Notes: generated from the sequence alone by a model not told the origin. Positions 1-7,099 are shown, counted from the stretch's first letter. The stretch: DNA of 27,393 nucleotides from 2-01-FULL-39-10-A sp964525395 (GCA_964525395.1 CAZGGU010000011.1:1-27393); one strand, 5' to 3'. Numbers and translations: made by a program.

Positions 1-20
1 AGTAGCTGAAAGGAGCTGAG

Positions 21-482
21 ATGAAGGTTTATATTCTGCGTGGTTTGCCGGGTTCCGGTAAATCTAGATTAGTGAAGACGATTGGCGAGATGCATCCATT
101 TTTTCAGATCTGCAGTGCAGACAAGTACTTCCTTGATGTCAGTGGTGAATACCAGTTTGACCCTAAGGAATTGATTGAAGCACATGCGTACTGTCAGCGG
201 GATTTTCATCAGGTCGTGACAGACCGGCGCCAATATCGTGGGTCTGCCGTTGTGGTCGATAATACAAACTTGTCTGCGGTTGAATATAGCTATTACGCCA
301 CATTGGCTGAAGCTTTCGGCCATGAAGTAGAGTTCATTACTATCTTGGTAGATCCATCGATTGCTTTTCAGCGGAATGTTCACGGCGTGCCAGAGTCGGC
401 ATATCCTCGACTTCAGGAGAAGCTCGAGCGTGGGACGCTTGATCTTCCTGATCGCTGGAATCACGTTTTTCTTATCCAGTAG
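21..482 (+). CDS. P-loop kinase-like ATPase (N4BP2L1/polynucleotide-kinase-like)
   Basis: Predicted cytosolic P-loop NTPase of 153 aa. A perfect Walker A, GLPGSGKS, is at residues 8-15, SADKYF at 32-37, and a hydrophobic strand ending in DNTNLS at 77-85. This layout matches the small AAA_33/NEDD4-binding-protein-2-like group, related to polynucleotide kinases and common in phages. The family usually phosphorylates a nucleic acid end or small molecule; the substrate here is unknown. The ATG follows AAAGGAGCTGAG, a strong SD. It is the first gene seen in block 1, and a TAG just before it probably ends an earlier gene. It is the only block 1 protein with a clear enzymatic signature, so it could be a nucleic-acid repair or toxin-like component. 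Family call fairly secure, role inferred. Confidence 0.8.
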   Translation: MKVYILRGLPGSGKSRLVKTIGEMHPFFQICSADKYFLDVSGEYQFDPKELIEAHAYCQRDFHQVVTDRRQYRGSAVVVDNTNLSAVEYSYYATLAEAFGHEVEFITILVDPSIAFQRNVHGVPESAYPRLQEKLERGTLDLPDRWNHVFLIQ

Positions 483-499
483 AAGTGAGGAGTTGAAAA

Positions 500-796
500 G
501 TGAGCACTCGCGTTAGCGCACTTTACGTGCTTGTTTTAGCAACGACCGGAATCATCCTGATTCTTCAGGTGTTTTTCGGAACGGGAAAATGGTTGCTTGA
601 CTTGTTCTTTATGAGTGTTGAATTGATCCATAAGCATGAAACGCTAATTTTAAATGTCATCCTATTCGCCATTGGCATTGTTTTCCTGTTTGGCGCGTAT
701 GACGAGATCAAATCTATCAGAAAAAGTCGTCACCAATCAAAGAAGAATGGGTCGGTCCAGATGGGGCCGGGTCAGTTTGGTGATTGGGGCGGATGA
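500..796 (+). CDS. small two-span membrane protein, unknown
   Basis: 98 aa, no family recognised. Two hydrophobic segments are clear: about residues 6-28 and 48-67. A basic tail (KSIRKSRHQSKK) and a glycine-rich end (GPGQFGDWGG) follow. The basic residues after the second span suggest a cytoplasmic C-terminus. The start is GTG, chosen because GTGAGGAGTTGAAAA lies directly upstream; it begins 17 bases after the kinase-like gene. Its TGA stop is one base from the next ATG, so the two are probably translationally coupled. Membrane location is a direct reading; function unknown. Confidence 0.72.
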   Translation: MSTRVSALYVLVLATTGIILILQVFFGTGKWLLDLFFMSVELIHKHETLILNVILFAIGIVFLFGAYDEIKSIRKSRHQSKKNGSVQMGPGQFGDWGG

Positions 797-797
797 C

Positions 798-1016
798 ATG
801 ATCAGTTATATCGCTGCGGTCCGACGAGGATTCCGCGATATTTACGGATTTGAACCCTTGCCGGGTTTGGAGAGGTCTGATAGCCCTATTTTTCCAGAAG
901 GTTTGATCCCTGATGGGACATACCCAATGGAGATCGGTGGCGATATAGATTACATCGGTATCATTGATGGAAAGATCAACTGCTGTAATTTCTTGAATGA
1001 AGTGGAAGGGAGCTGA
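798..1016 (+). CDS. hypothetical protein, 72 aa
   Basis: A short soluble protein that I do not recognise. The ATG at 798 lies one base after the preceding TGA (TGACATG), which suggests coupled translation rather than an independent SD. A longer reading in this frame starting at 654 would lie largely inside the previous gene and is less likely. The C-terminal half alternates glycine, aspartate and hydrophobic residues (IPDGTYPMEIGG, then DYIGIIDGKINCC), which suggests a small beta-rich domain. The stop lies inside the region that holds the SD of the next gene. Confidence comes from position in the operon, not from homology. Confidence 0.6.
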   Translation: MISYIAAVRRGFRDIYGFEPLPGLERSDSPIFPEGLIPDGTYPMEIGGDIDYIGIIDGKINCCNFLNEVEGS

Positions 1017-1017
1017 G

Positions 1018-1230
1018 ATGTTCACAAGCGTTGTGTGTCCTGAAGGACACGTAGATAACCCGTTCCTTAGTATTTCGGATCGGGTTTTTAAGGCGCAAGG
1101 ATTTCAAGTCTCTACGCCTGATCTTGAGCCTGTGCCTGAACCTATTCCTGTCGAAAAGTGTGAGATCTGTAAAGGACAGGTGCTCACTGCTAACTATCTC
1201 GCTCGCTACGGCTCAGTTGCTGGATTCTAA
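1018..1230 (+). CDS. small putative zinc-binding protein (CPxGH...CxxC)
   Basis: 70 aa. CPEGH near residue 8 and CEIC about 36 residues later form a C-x3-H / C-x2-C arrangement typical of a zinc ribbon or treble clef. PI stands four residues before the CxxC. The same spacing logic appears twice in the gene at 1811-2653, so this looks like one conserved domain shared by block 1 proteins. The region between the pairs is proline-rich (PEPIP). The ATG follows AAGGGAGCTGAG, a spacer almost identical to that at position 21. It starts one base after the preceding stop. Metal binding is inferred from the ligand pattern; function unknown. Confidence 0.7.
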   Translation: MFTSVVCPEGHVDNPFLSISDRVFKAQGFQVSTPDLEPVPEPIPVEKCEICKGQVLTANYLARYGSVAGF

Positions 1231-1234
1231 GTCT

Positions 1235-1786
1235 ATGACTGATCTGACTCCTAGGCTTATGCAGCGAATTACTCGGCCCTCAGGCTCGCTTCGCGCGAGG
1301 CTGCAGATAGCTGGTATTTGCGTAGGACCTGTTTATCACCACCGCGATGATACGCGTGAGATGGTGATTATTCAGATTCCCAATGGATGGTCTTTTATCG
1401 CTGGTGATCGCGTAAGCGTAATCAGTGATGACATGGGCAAGATCCGCTTTGTAGATTTGGCAGGCGATGAAGATCGTGAAGCCAGGTTCTATGAAGTGTA
1501 TATGCCTGATAAATTTCAGAGTATTCTCAAGGGCGCGTTTGTGCGTCACGGTGGCATGCTTTTGAGCGATGAGCCACCGGATGTCATGATGTGTAGCATG
1601 ATTTCCTGGCTACACGCAAACAAGCCAGCTTCATTGCGCTTGCTCTTTATCGAGGACGGAAACGCCTTCGAGAGGGAAGTAATCGAGCGAAATAATGCAA
1701 TGCCTGCGCCACAGACGATCCCGACCCCCAAAGTCGTTCAGGTCGAGGTGGCTACTACCAAGTTTCGTCGTCCAATCCGTAGTTAA
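1235..1786 (+). CDS. hypothetical protein, paralogue of the 3002-3436 product
   Basis: 183 aa from the ATG at 1235; an earlier in-frame start at 1124 would overlap the zinc-type gene by more than 100 bases. There is no obvious SD, so translation may depend on the gene ending 4 bases upstream. Residues about 25-100 resemble the product of 3002-3436: a VG-[PT]-Y start, a strand ending in IPNGW (LPAGW in the paralogue), a G-[DS]-V turn, then acidic residues and a hydrophobic strand. This suggests a shared small beta-sheet domain. The C-terminus is proline/threonine-rich and basic (TKFRRPIRS). No known family recognised. Confidence 0.68.
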   Translation: MTDLTPRLMQRITRPSGSLRARLQIAGICVGPVYHHRDDTREMVIIQIPNGWSFIAGDRVSVISDDMGKIRFVDLAGDEDREARFYEVYMPDKFQSILKGAFVRHGGMLLSDEPPDVMMCSMISWLHANKPASLRLLFIEDGNAFEREVIERNNAMPAPQTIPTPKVVQVEVATTKFRRPIRS

Positions 1787-1810
1787 AAGGCTACTGAAAG
1801 GAGTCAAGCA

Positions 1811-2653
1811 ATGAAAACATCGCGAGTATCAGCTCAGTATAATTTTGGTGAGGTTGTTCTAGCGAGGCTCAATAACGTTGGGCAGCTCGAAGGCGTCATT
1901 CGGCTTGAAGATGGCCGTAAGGCACAGTTTCATGAACGGGATCATCGTGAGGTGATCAGCATCTTTAATGGTCAAGATGTCGGCTTGGGTGTTCGATTTC
2001 GCGAGGATCTCCGCAAGGGGTTCCTCTGGGATATCGAGATGCCTGGGGTCGGCACCAAGATCATTTGCCGGGTTTCCAAGGTTGATCAGTTGGATAAACT
2101 TTTCACTGCTACGCAGTGGGCATACGCCAAGGATTGGGCCCGGTTGATGGCACAGATTCTCTGGGTTGAAGGAAATGGTCGTTTGGCCATCTCTGATGCT
2201 CTGATGAATTCACAGTGTCCAGCAGGTCACTATGATTACATCCAGCCTTGGAGCGAGCTCGAGCTTCGCGCTATTCGGCGCGCTGCTCATCGCGGTATGA
2301 TGGATGCTCTCCCAATCAGTCACGATCAATGCGTTGAGTGCAGGGCGATCGAAGATCGTTTGCTGCATGACACATATTTCCTCACGGATGAAATGTTCTA
2401 TTTCGTTCAGTGTCCAGATGGTCATAATTTCCTGGCTCTCTATGGTAGCGCGCTGGAAAGACGCGCCATGGAGCACGGAGCCATTACTTCGGATCGTGCT
2501 ATGCCTATCACTCGGGATGAGTGTGAGCAGTGTGATCCGAATGGTCACAGGATTGGCGATGGCATCAAGGAGCTGATTCTTGGGGTTGCTATTCCGGAAT
2601 TGAATGAGGTCGTGAGTGGCTTCCATCCAGATATCACCATCCATCGAAGGTAA
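1811..2653 (+). CDS. two-repeat putative zinc-binding protein with N-terminal beta-barrel-like domain
   Basis: 280 aa, the largest block 1 product. Residues about 11-95 read like a small barrel (FGEVVLARLNNVG, EDGRKAQFHERD, NGQDVGLGVRF), loosely resembling a cold-shock/OB fold; this is a weak inference. The C-terminal half carries two copies of the CPxGH-x(32-33)-CxxC unit: CPAGH...CVEC and CPDGH...CEQC. In both copies PI stands four residues before the CxxC, as in the 70-aa protein at 1018. The ATG follows CTGAAAGGAGTCAAGCA. Nucleic-acid binding would fit a barrel plus zinc fingers but is not shown. Confidence 0.72.
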   Translation: MKTSRVSAQYNFGEVVLARLNNVGQLEGVIRLEDGRKAQFHERDHREVISIFNGQDVGLGVRFREDLRKGFLWDIEMPGVGTKIICRVSKVDQLDKLFTATQWAYAKDWARLMAQILWVEGNGRLAISDALMNSQCPAGHYDYIQPWSELELRAIRRAAHRGMMDALPISHDQCVECRAIEDRLLHDTYFLTDEMFYFVQCPDGHNFLALYGSALERRAMEHGAITSDRAMPITRDECEQCDPNGHRIGDGIKELILGVAIPELNEVVSGFHPDITIHRR

Positions 2654-2668
2654 AGAGAGGAGACACTG

Positions 2669-2890
2669 GTGAAGTTCTTTTTCCTACCGGTTAAGGTGCA
2701 GCATCTGCAGCCTTCCGCTTCGCAGGCCACGATGGTCAATACGACGTGGCCTAAGGATCATTCTGATGCCTGCACGCAAGCTTACAATGTGTGGGCTTTT
2801 GGGAATCCTGAACTGGTTAACCAGGTGAAGGATGTCCAGGTTTCCTGGGCAACGCCTTACGAAGGGGTCATGACGATTTTCTACAGCTAG
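2669..2890 (+). CDS. hypothetical protein, 73 aa
   Basis: Short soluble protein, not recognised. The GTG start follows AAAGAGAGGAGACACTG, an SD with good spacing, 15 bases after the preceding gene. The protein begins with a hydrophobic strand (KFFFLPVKV), has a polar middle, and ends in a strand (YEGVMTIFY). There is no cysteine pair like its neighbour. After it, 2891-3001 contains no gene but a small hairpin (GACTTC/GAAGTC around 2956-2974) and the SD of the next gene. Confidence 0.6.
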   Translation: MKFFFLPVKVQHLQPSASQATMVNTTWPKDHSDACTQAYNVWAFGNPELVNQVKDVQVSWATPYEGVMTIFYS

Positions 2891-3001
2891 CTCCAAGCGG
2901 AGCACTAGCATAGGTTAAATGGAGGTGTTATCGCCAGTCACCGTCTAGGCCTCAGACTTCTTCTGGGGAAGTCAGTCCGAGCTCTTGAAAGGAGCTTCCG
3001 A

Positions 3002-3436
3002 GTGGACAAGAGGAACTCATTCCCGGTGGTGTGCATGTCCATCCCGAATCCCCAGGTGCAGAAGCGCCTCGTGAAGGAGGGGTTCGTGTTCTTCGTCGGT
3101 ACTTACCGGCTGGAGGACGTCTGTCCGGACAGGGTCGTCGTGCTCCTCCCTGCGGGATGGAAGCTCGAGCACGGTTCGGTCGCTAACCTGATCTTCGACG
3201 AGGATCGGCAGCCTAGGTACTTGGACTTCCTGCCCAGTGCAGGTGAGTTCAAGTTCACTGTCCTCCCGATCACGATCCCGCCCAAGATCCTTCGGCGTTT
3301 GGAGCGTTCGAGGGATGGCAGGATCGTCACGAGCGGCATCCCCATGGATCAGATCCTGTGCCTGCCGCACACCGCCCTGGCAATCCACGACAACCGCAAC
3401 TTCGCTGCGGCTTTCATGGGGGAGTTCGCCAACTAG
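3002..3436 (+). CDS. hypothetical protein, G+C-rich paralogue of the 1235-1786 product
   Basis: 144 aa; the GTG start follows GAAAGGAGCTTCCGA. Residues about 25-80 align with the product of 1235-1786: VGTYR, VVVLLPAGW, G-S-V, an acidic turn and a YLDF strand. The gene is visibly richer in G+C than its block 1 neighbours and prefers C- and G-ending codons, so it has a different recent history despite sharing the domain. It closes block 1: TTCCGCAGCTT follows directly after the TAG, then a hairpin, then the 139-bp repeat. Function unknown. Confidence 0.72.
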   Translation: MDKRNSFPVVCMSIPNPQVQKRLVKEGFVFFVGTYRLEDVCPDRVVVLLPAGWKLEHGSVANLIFDEDRQPRYLDFLPSAGEFKFTVLPITIPPKILRRLERSRDGRIVTSGIPMDQILCLPHTALAIHDNRNFAAAFMGEFAN

Positions 3437-3467
3437 TTCCGCAGCTTCTGAGCTAATGCTCAGACCA
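3437..3467 (+). promoter_or_regulatory. post-stop motif TTCCGCAGCTT plus hairpin
   Basis: TTCCGCAGCTT begins on the base after the stop codon of block 1's last gene. The same position after block 2 (8584) has TTCCGCGGCTT. Its exact reverse complement, AAGCTGCGGAA, is in the block 2 leader at 3817-3827. A perfect hairpin CTGAGC-TAAT-GCTCAG follows at 3448-3463. The conservation of position suggests an RNA element rather than chance. Confidence 0.5.
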
Positions 3468-3485
3468 TCCGAAAGGAGGTAAACA

Positions 3486-3624
3486 CGAAGCGTCTGGTCC
3501 ACCGATATAATCGGCGGAAAAGAAGGAGCTTCGGGTAGCTAGAGGAGTAGTGAACACGCGTTCACATTAATACTCTTCGAGTTTTACTCGATTTTCCTTC
3601 CACCAGGCGCTTCATTCGTATTTA
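3486..3624 (+). ncRNA. 139-bp structured repeat element, copy 1
   Basis: Identical over all 139 bases to 8601-8739. A 12-bp closing stem joins 3487-3498 (GAAGCGTCTGGT) to 3602-3613 (ACCAGGCGCTTC) with one G-U pair. Inside are CC-A-CCGAT/ATCGG-C-GG (3499-3517), GAAGGA/TCCTTC (3522-3527 with 3595-3600), AGCT hairpin (3527-3540), GAGGAGTA/TACTCTTC (3542-3549 with 3571-3578) carrying GTGAAC-ACGC-GTTCAC, and GAG-TTTTA-CTC. It has no good ORF. AAAGGAGGTAAACA, an SD without a start codon, stands just before it. It may be a structured RNA, a 3'-end processing or termination element, or a non-coding mobile element. I do not recognise an RNA family. Confidence 0.72.
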
Positions 3625-3806
3625 GAAGTTATTTTAATTTATGTTTTGATATATATTGTTGTTAACTCTGTAAAAACTAAGCCCCATAGTCTAGCGTTAT
3701 ATGCCTCGTTTGTGATATAATTCCAGCCTGTATTTAAATTTTGCCCAAGACGTTTTCGTCTCTCCCAGATTTAATTCAACGTTGCGATGTTTTGCCCACT
3801 TCGCTC

Positions 3807-3830
3807 GCACTTTAACAAGCTGCGGAATAA
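3807..3830 (+). promoter_or_regulatory. conserved leader motif, block 2 copy
   Basis: GCACTTTAACAAGCT followed by GCGGAATAA. The block 3 leader (minus strand, 11820-11795) has the same 15 bases, then ATCGGTAATAA. The part AAGCTGCGGAAT is complementary, with one G-U, to ATTCCGCGGCTT at 8583-8594 just after block 2. Confidence 0.55.
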
Positions 3831-3841
3831 GTTTAATTTAG

Positions 3842-3862
3842 ATCCTGAAATATATTCAGGAT
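3842..3862. repeat. dispersed palindrome ATCCTGAA-n5-TTCAGGAT, copy 1
   Basis: Eight-base arms with a 5-base loop, preceded by AATTTAG and followed by GACA. A second copy with the same flanks is at 26211-26231. From memory, similar CCTGAA...TTCAGGATGACA palindromes are scattered through many bacterial genomes, including Patescibacteria. It may act as a bidirectional terminator or be a REP-like element. Confidence 0.65.
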
Positions 3863-3882
3863 GACAAATAATGTGCTCTGAG

Positions 3883-3951
3883 AAAGTAGGGACCGCACCT
3901 TCATAATTATGAATTTTGAATCATGAATTATGGTGGAGCTGTCCTTACTTT
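3883..3951 (+). promoter_or_regulatory. long leader hairpin upstream of block 2
   Basis: AAAGTAGGGAC (3883-3893) pairs with GTCCTTACTTT (3941-3951), one G-U. Inside, CAC pairs with GTG and CATAATT-ATGA with TCAT-g-AATTATG. The result is an interrupted stem of about 25 bp with an 8-base loop, just before the first gene of block 2. AGTAGGGACCGC has a passing likeness to the T-box antiterminator sequence, but no T-box anatomy is visible. Confidence 0.5.
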
Positions 3952-4036
3952 GCTTTGGCGAAAGCCGCCTAGTTTTACTAGGAGAGCAGAAAGCAGAGAA
4001 AGAACATCAGTCTTTACGGTAAAAAGCGAGGTAGGT

Positions 4037-4432
4037 ATGAAACTAGAGAACCGAGAAGACCTATTGGCGAAGTTTACCCAGTGGCTTAGTGATTCTGTTC
4101 GAGAACTGCACCTATATGGTGCGCGAGGTACTGGTCACGAAAGGCCATGCTTCAATCTCGAAAGTCTTCTTCAGCGCGTTGTTTATTCGCATGAAGAGAA
4201 TGCTAGGTCACTTCACATTTCTTATAGCGACGGGCTTTTGAAGGTCGTCGTTATCGTTCGTGATATCGAGCGCCCTGCGGGGATCGAAGTTATGCTTCGA
4301 TATAAGAGTGGGGGGTTGATCGATTCTAAGCCGCTCGAGCTGTCTGGCTCCAACCCGCGCGAGATGACGGCCGAGCTTCGGTTCGCTCCTTATGGGCCGG
4401 CTTTGGTGCTGGAGTTTGTGAAAGCCGATTAG
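4037..4432 (+). CDS. hypothetical protein, 131 aa, first gene of block 2
   Basis: A soluble protein that I do not recognise. The ATG at 4037 was chosen because GCGAGGTAGGT precedes it and because a start at 3923 would fall inside the leader hairpins. The N-terminus is helical and charged (ENREDLLAKFTQWLSD). The middle and C-terminus alternate strands (LHISYSDGLLKVVVIVRD, then LVLEFVK), suggesting an alpha/beta domain. There is no membrane span, unlike most later block 2 products. It is separated from the next gene by about 100 bases that hold a small palindrome (AGAATATATTCT). Confidence 0.65.
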   Translation: MKLENREDLLAKFTQWLSDSVRELHLYGARGTGHERPCFNLESLLQRVVYSHEENARSLHISYSDGLLKVVVIVRDIERPAGIEVMLRYKSGGLIDSKPLELSGSNPREMTAELRFAPYGPALVLEFVKAD

Positions 4433-4531
4433 GCTTAGTTAAGAAGAATATATTCTCTCTCCTAAACCTAAAGCATAACAAGCAGAGGGTAGAAGTTGGA
4501 AATTTCCGCGCTTCAGATTTCAGAGGATGAT

Positions 4532-4648
4532 ATGATCGCTATCGCGATTAGTCTCCTCTTGGTCTTGGCAGCTGCCGGTGTCTTGGTCTTTAACGCGGCC
4601 AAGTCTGATGAATTCCCTGACTACTACGAATCTGATCCTTACACCTGA
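4532..4648 (+). CDS. 38-aa single-span membrane microprotein
   Basis: ATGATCGCTATC to TGA encodes one hydrophobic helix (AIAISLLLVLAAAGVLVF), then a short acidic, tyrosine-containing tail ending DYYESDPYT. AGAGGAT lies just before the ATG. An in-frame TTG at 4496 preceded by AGAGGGT would add 12 residues, so the start is uncertain. The stop is followed within 10 bases by the next ATG and overlaps its SD region, as elsewhere in the block. Small one-span proteins of this kind recur in blocks 2 and 3. Coding nature is inferred from the span, SD and operon fit. Confidence 0.55.
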   Translation: MIAIAISLLLVLAAAGVLVFNAAKSDEFPDYYESDPYT

Positions 4649-4658
4649 AGGAGGAGAG

Positions 4659-4979
4659 ATGGTCGCACTAATCGATCGTCCGCTTGAGCGAGAAGATACT
4701 GGCGTTTGTTTGCCGACTGAGCTTTGGCAGATGGCCAAAGTTTTTAAGGTTGGTAATCGCACTTATGATTCTCGTTCTATGATTAATTTCGGTGGTTTGG
4801 ATATCTACGGAGAAGACCCTCTAGGGGTTTATTACCTAGTCGAGCCGACCGAAAGATGGAGTAGGATTGTGGATGAGGGACAAAACGTCACTGACTTTTT
4901 TTTCTCAGGCATGCATGTTCTTCATCAGTCAGACGTTTTGAATTTGACATCGGTCCCATATTTCACACAGGCTGTGTAG
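4659..4979 (+). CDS. hypothetical protein, 106 aa
   Basis: The ATG follows CTGAAGGAGGAGAG, a near-perfect SD; an in-frame start at 4578 would overlap the upstream microprotein gene and is rejected. The product is soluble and not recognised. It has LPTELWQMAKVFKVG near the start, a DIYGEDPLGVYYLVEP segment, and a hydrophobic/aromatic C-terminal part (FFFSGMHVLHQ). No cysteine cluster or repeat is visible. It ends about 40 bases before the large membrane protein of the block. Confidence 0.65.
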   Translation: MVALIDRPLEREDTGVCLPTELWQMAKVFKVGNRTYDSRSMINFGGLDIYGEDPLGVYYLVEPTERWSRIVDEGQNVTDFFFSGMHVLHQSDVLNLTSVPYFTQAV

Positions 4980-5018
4980 GACTGCGATAGGGTTTGATAC
5001 CCTAGAAAGGATGGAAAG

Positions 5019-6161
5019 ATGTTCGCTGCTGCGTTAACTTTTCTAGTTTTGTCTATCGGTATTTCTTTGATCGGTTTTGTCGTAGGAAGCGCTGGCCCAG
5101 CCGATCTAGGTTTTGTCCTGAGCGATGTTCTTGTTTGGTCTAGTTTCTTTGCTGGAGTAACTCTTCTTATCCAGCGATACTTGGACTACGCTTTCTTTTC
5201 GGATGAGTCAGTATTTCTAAGCAGAGCTCAGAAATACTTTTATACTATTATTGGAATTCTCTTGATTTTGCCTGTGCTCACGCCCACTAAGCAAGGGTGG
5301 AAGCTCGAGCTTGGCAGTTACAGCCTCAGTCTTCCTTATCTCCACTTTACGCTTGAAGATCTTTCTGCGTGGGTGGATCAGCAGTGGAATGCGCTGCAAG
5401 TTTGGCTTGAAGAAATCACTGTCTGGTTGAATCAGAGCAACGATTTCTCCATCAAAAATGGTTTGATTGTTTCCTCATCGGTTATCGGACTAATTTTCAT
5501 CTTCCTATGGATCTCTCTCCTTTGGAGCGAATTCAGAGGAAAGAATAAAACCATCCATTTTCTTCTAAATGAAGTGAATGTCCTTAGCAAGACTAATCTT
5601 CAACAAAGCCATGATCTCGAAGTCGCAGAGGCACAGATCAAAGATTTGATGTCTCAGAAGACTGCTGGTCTTGGTTTGACATCTCTCGATTTTTCCGAAG
5701 ATTTTTCCGATCTTCTCCGCGAAAAGCGTGATGCATTGGCCGAGGCGGAATTGTCTCCGGTCGGTATGCCCTATGGGGATGATAAATTGGATATTCCTAG
5801 AGGAACGATGATTATGCCTAGAGGGTTCCTGGCTAAGGTTCGAGAGCCAGGTCCAGAAGAACTTCGTGCTCTCGACAGGCTTTCCCCAGGTTTTAAGAGG
5901 CCTGAGGAGATTAGCCGTTCTGGGGAGCCGAAGGGATGGGGGGATAACATTTTTGAGATCCGTTCTCCCGATGAAAATCGAAGTATTTCCAGGCGTCCTG
6001 TACATGACCCCGGAGTTCTTGGTTATGGTTCATATCCACTAGATATGGATCATATCCATGGTGCTCTAAGGGGTCTTCGATTAGATCCAGAAACTGTGGA
6101 TCTTCTTGCTCGGATCGATCGTGAGGGCATGCCCGAAGAGGATTCTGAGCAGGATTCCTAA
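5019..6161 (+). CDS. four-span membrane protein with coiled coil and long cytoplasmic tail
   Basis: 380 aa, the largest block 2 product, no family recognised. Hydrophobic segments are at about residues 1-23, 30-52, 73-88 and 148-168. Between the third and fourth lies a tryptophan-rich amphipathic loop (WVDQQWNALQVWLEE). A probable coiled coil follows at about 175-212. The rest is a charged tail rich in proline, arginine and aspartate, with repeated RSxDE-like pieces, probably disordered. The ATG follows AGAAAGGATGGAAAG. A scaffold or export-related role at the membrane would fit the shape, but nothing proves it. Confidence 0.72.
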   Translation: MFAAALTFLVLSIGISLIGFVVGSAGPADLGFVLSDVLVWSSFFAGVTLLIQRYLDYAFFSDESVFLSRAQKYFYTIIGILLILPVLTPTKQGWKLELGSYSLSLPYLHFTLEDLSAWVDQQWNALQVWLEEITVWLNQSNDFSIKNGLIVSSSVIGLIFIFLWISLLWSEFRGKNKTIHFLLNEVNVLSKTNLQQSHDLEVAEAQIKDLMSQKTAGLGLTSLDFSEDFSDLLREKRDALAEAELSPVGMPYGDDKLDIPRGTMIMPRGFLAKVREPGPEELRALDRLSPGFKRPEEISRSGEPKGWGDNIFEIRSPDENRSISRRPVHDPGVLGYGSYPLDMDHIHGALRGLRLDPETVDLLARIDREGMPEEDSEQDS

Positions 6162-6223
6162 TCCATTTAACTCTAAGCTGGAACACATCTAATGAATAGA
6201 CAAATCTGTAGAAGGAGGTAGGT

Positions 6224-7042
6224 GTGGAAAGGGGTTACGCGCAACAGATGGAAGATCTCCTCGCTAAGTTGCGAGAAATTTTTTATCCATCGTATGGTAT
6301 TCCGTTGTGGGTAATTTTCACCGTGCTTTTCATCGTGTTCGTGATCTTCGTTGCTTGGCGTTTCGCCAATTGGCGATACCACAGGCTCGAAGAACAGCTG
6401 CGTGATGAAGTCGATCGCCGCAAGTATTCGACTTCAGAGATGGATAAGTTGCGGGAGCGGTGGAACCTTCGTGAAGAAGCACTTCTTGGGCAGATCGAAG
6501 CTCAAGAGTGCTTGAATGATTTGGCTAGACGTATTCGGCGCCTGGTTAAGCGTTCTCGTCGTGGCCTTTATGAGGAGATGTTGGAGCTCTTCAACACGCA
6601 GGAAGACCGCTTGAATCAACTCGCGACCCTCTTCCATGGTGACGTGGAGAAGGTGATGCGGTTTATCAGTCTTTCCGGATTCATGGCTTCTAGCACGATT
6701 ACTCCCGCCGAGAAGGTGGAGATTAGTGGTGTTTTGGCTAAGATGATGGAAGAATGGGGAACGCCGGAGAATCCGGATGGAACTCCGATTGTTCTCGCCA
6801 ATCTTGCGGGTGCCTCGACACCGACCAATAATGAAGATGAGTTTGTCCCTGCTTTCAAGATTTTTACGGCAGATCCTAGTAAAAGAAACTGGGAAGACGA
6901 GCTCACTGATGGTGAGATTGCTCGGTTTTTGGAGGAGATGGGTCTGCGTATGGAAGATATCCGTTTCTCTGATACACAAGATGGCTCTTACTATACCTTG
7001 ACTATTCTTTATCCTAAGCGAATCGAGAAGCCCAAGTCCTAA
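6224..7042 (+). CDS. single-span coiled-coil membrane protein
   Basis: 272 aa. The GTG start follows AAGGAGGTAGGT. An amphipathic N-terminus is followed by one strong span at about residues 26-47 (IPLWVIFTVLFIVFVIFVAW). Then comes a long charged helical region to about 110 (RLEEQLRDEVDRR, KLRERWNLREE), probably coiled coil, a middle helical domain, and an acidic C-terminal part with GEIARFLEEMGLRMEDIRF. It resembles a membrane-anchored coiled-coil assembly factor in layout only. With the preceding coiled-coil protein it could form one membrane complex (inference). Confidence 0.7.
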   Translation: MERGYAQQMEDLLAKLREIFYPSYGIPLWVIFTVLFIVFVIFVAWRFANWRYHRLEEQLRDEVDRRKYSTSEMDKLRERWNLREEALLGQIEAQECLNDLARRIRRLVKRSRRGLYEEMLELFNTQEDRLNQLATLFHGDVEKVMRFISLSGFMASSTITPAEKVEISGVLAKMMEEWGTPENPDGTPIVLANLAGASTPTNNEDEFVPAFKIFTADPSKRNWEDELTDGEIARFLEEMGLRMEDIRFSDTQDGSYYTLTILYPKRIEKPKS

Positions 7043-7099
7043 GATCTAGGTTTGAAAACTAGACTTCACATCTGGTCTTGAACCTAAGAAGGAGGAGCT

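Larger units (their letters stand above)
3625..4036 (+). promoter_or_regulatory. block 2 promoter and long structured leader region
   Basis: No gene here. TGATATAAT at 3713-3721 is an extended -10 without a clear -35, which would give a leader of about 310 bases. In order, the region holds: AGACG-TTTT-CGTCT hairpin (about 3749-3762); the GCACTTTAACAAGCT motif (3807-3821); a dispersed ATCCTGAA/TTCAGGAT hairpin (3842-3862); a very long stem (3883-3951); a GGC-GAAA-GCC tetraloop hairpin (3957-3966); and CCTAG-TTTTA-CTAGG (3968-3982). The amount of pairing suggests regulation by RNA structure. The promoter assignment is an inference; a nearer promoter is possible. Confidence 0.5.

Noticed and set aside
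69..464. 131-aa minus-strand ORF
   Set aside because: Shadow of the kinase-like gene; no SD, and the plus-strand frame has a clear Walker A motif.
3486..3624. Integron attC site
   Set aside because: The long palindrome fits in outline, but no GTTRRRY core sites and no integrase are visible.
3883..3900. T-box-like string AGTAGGGACCGC
   Set aside because: No specifier stem, no true T-box sequence and no aminoacyl-tRNA or amino acid gene downstream.
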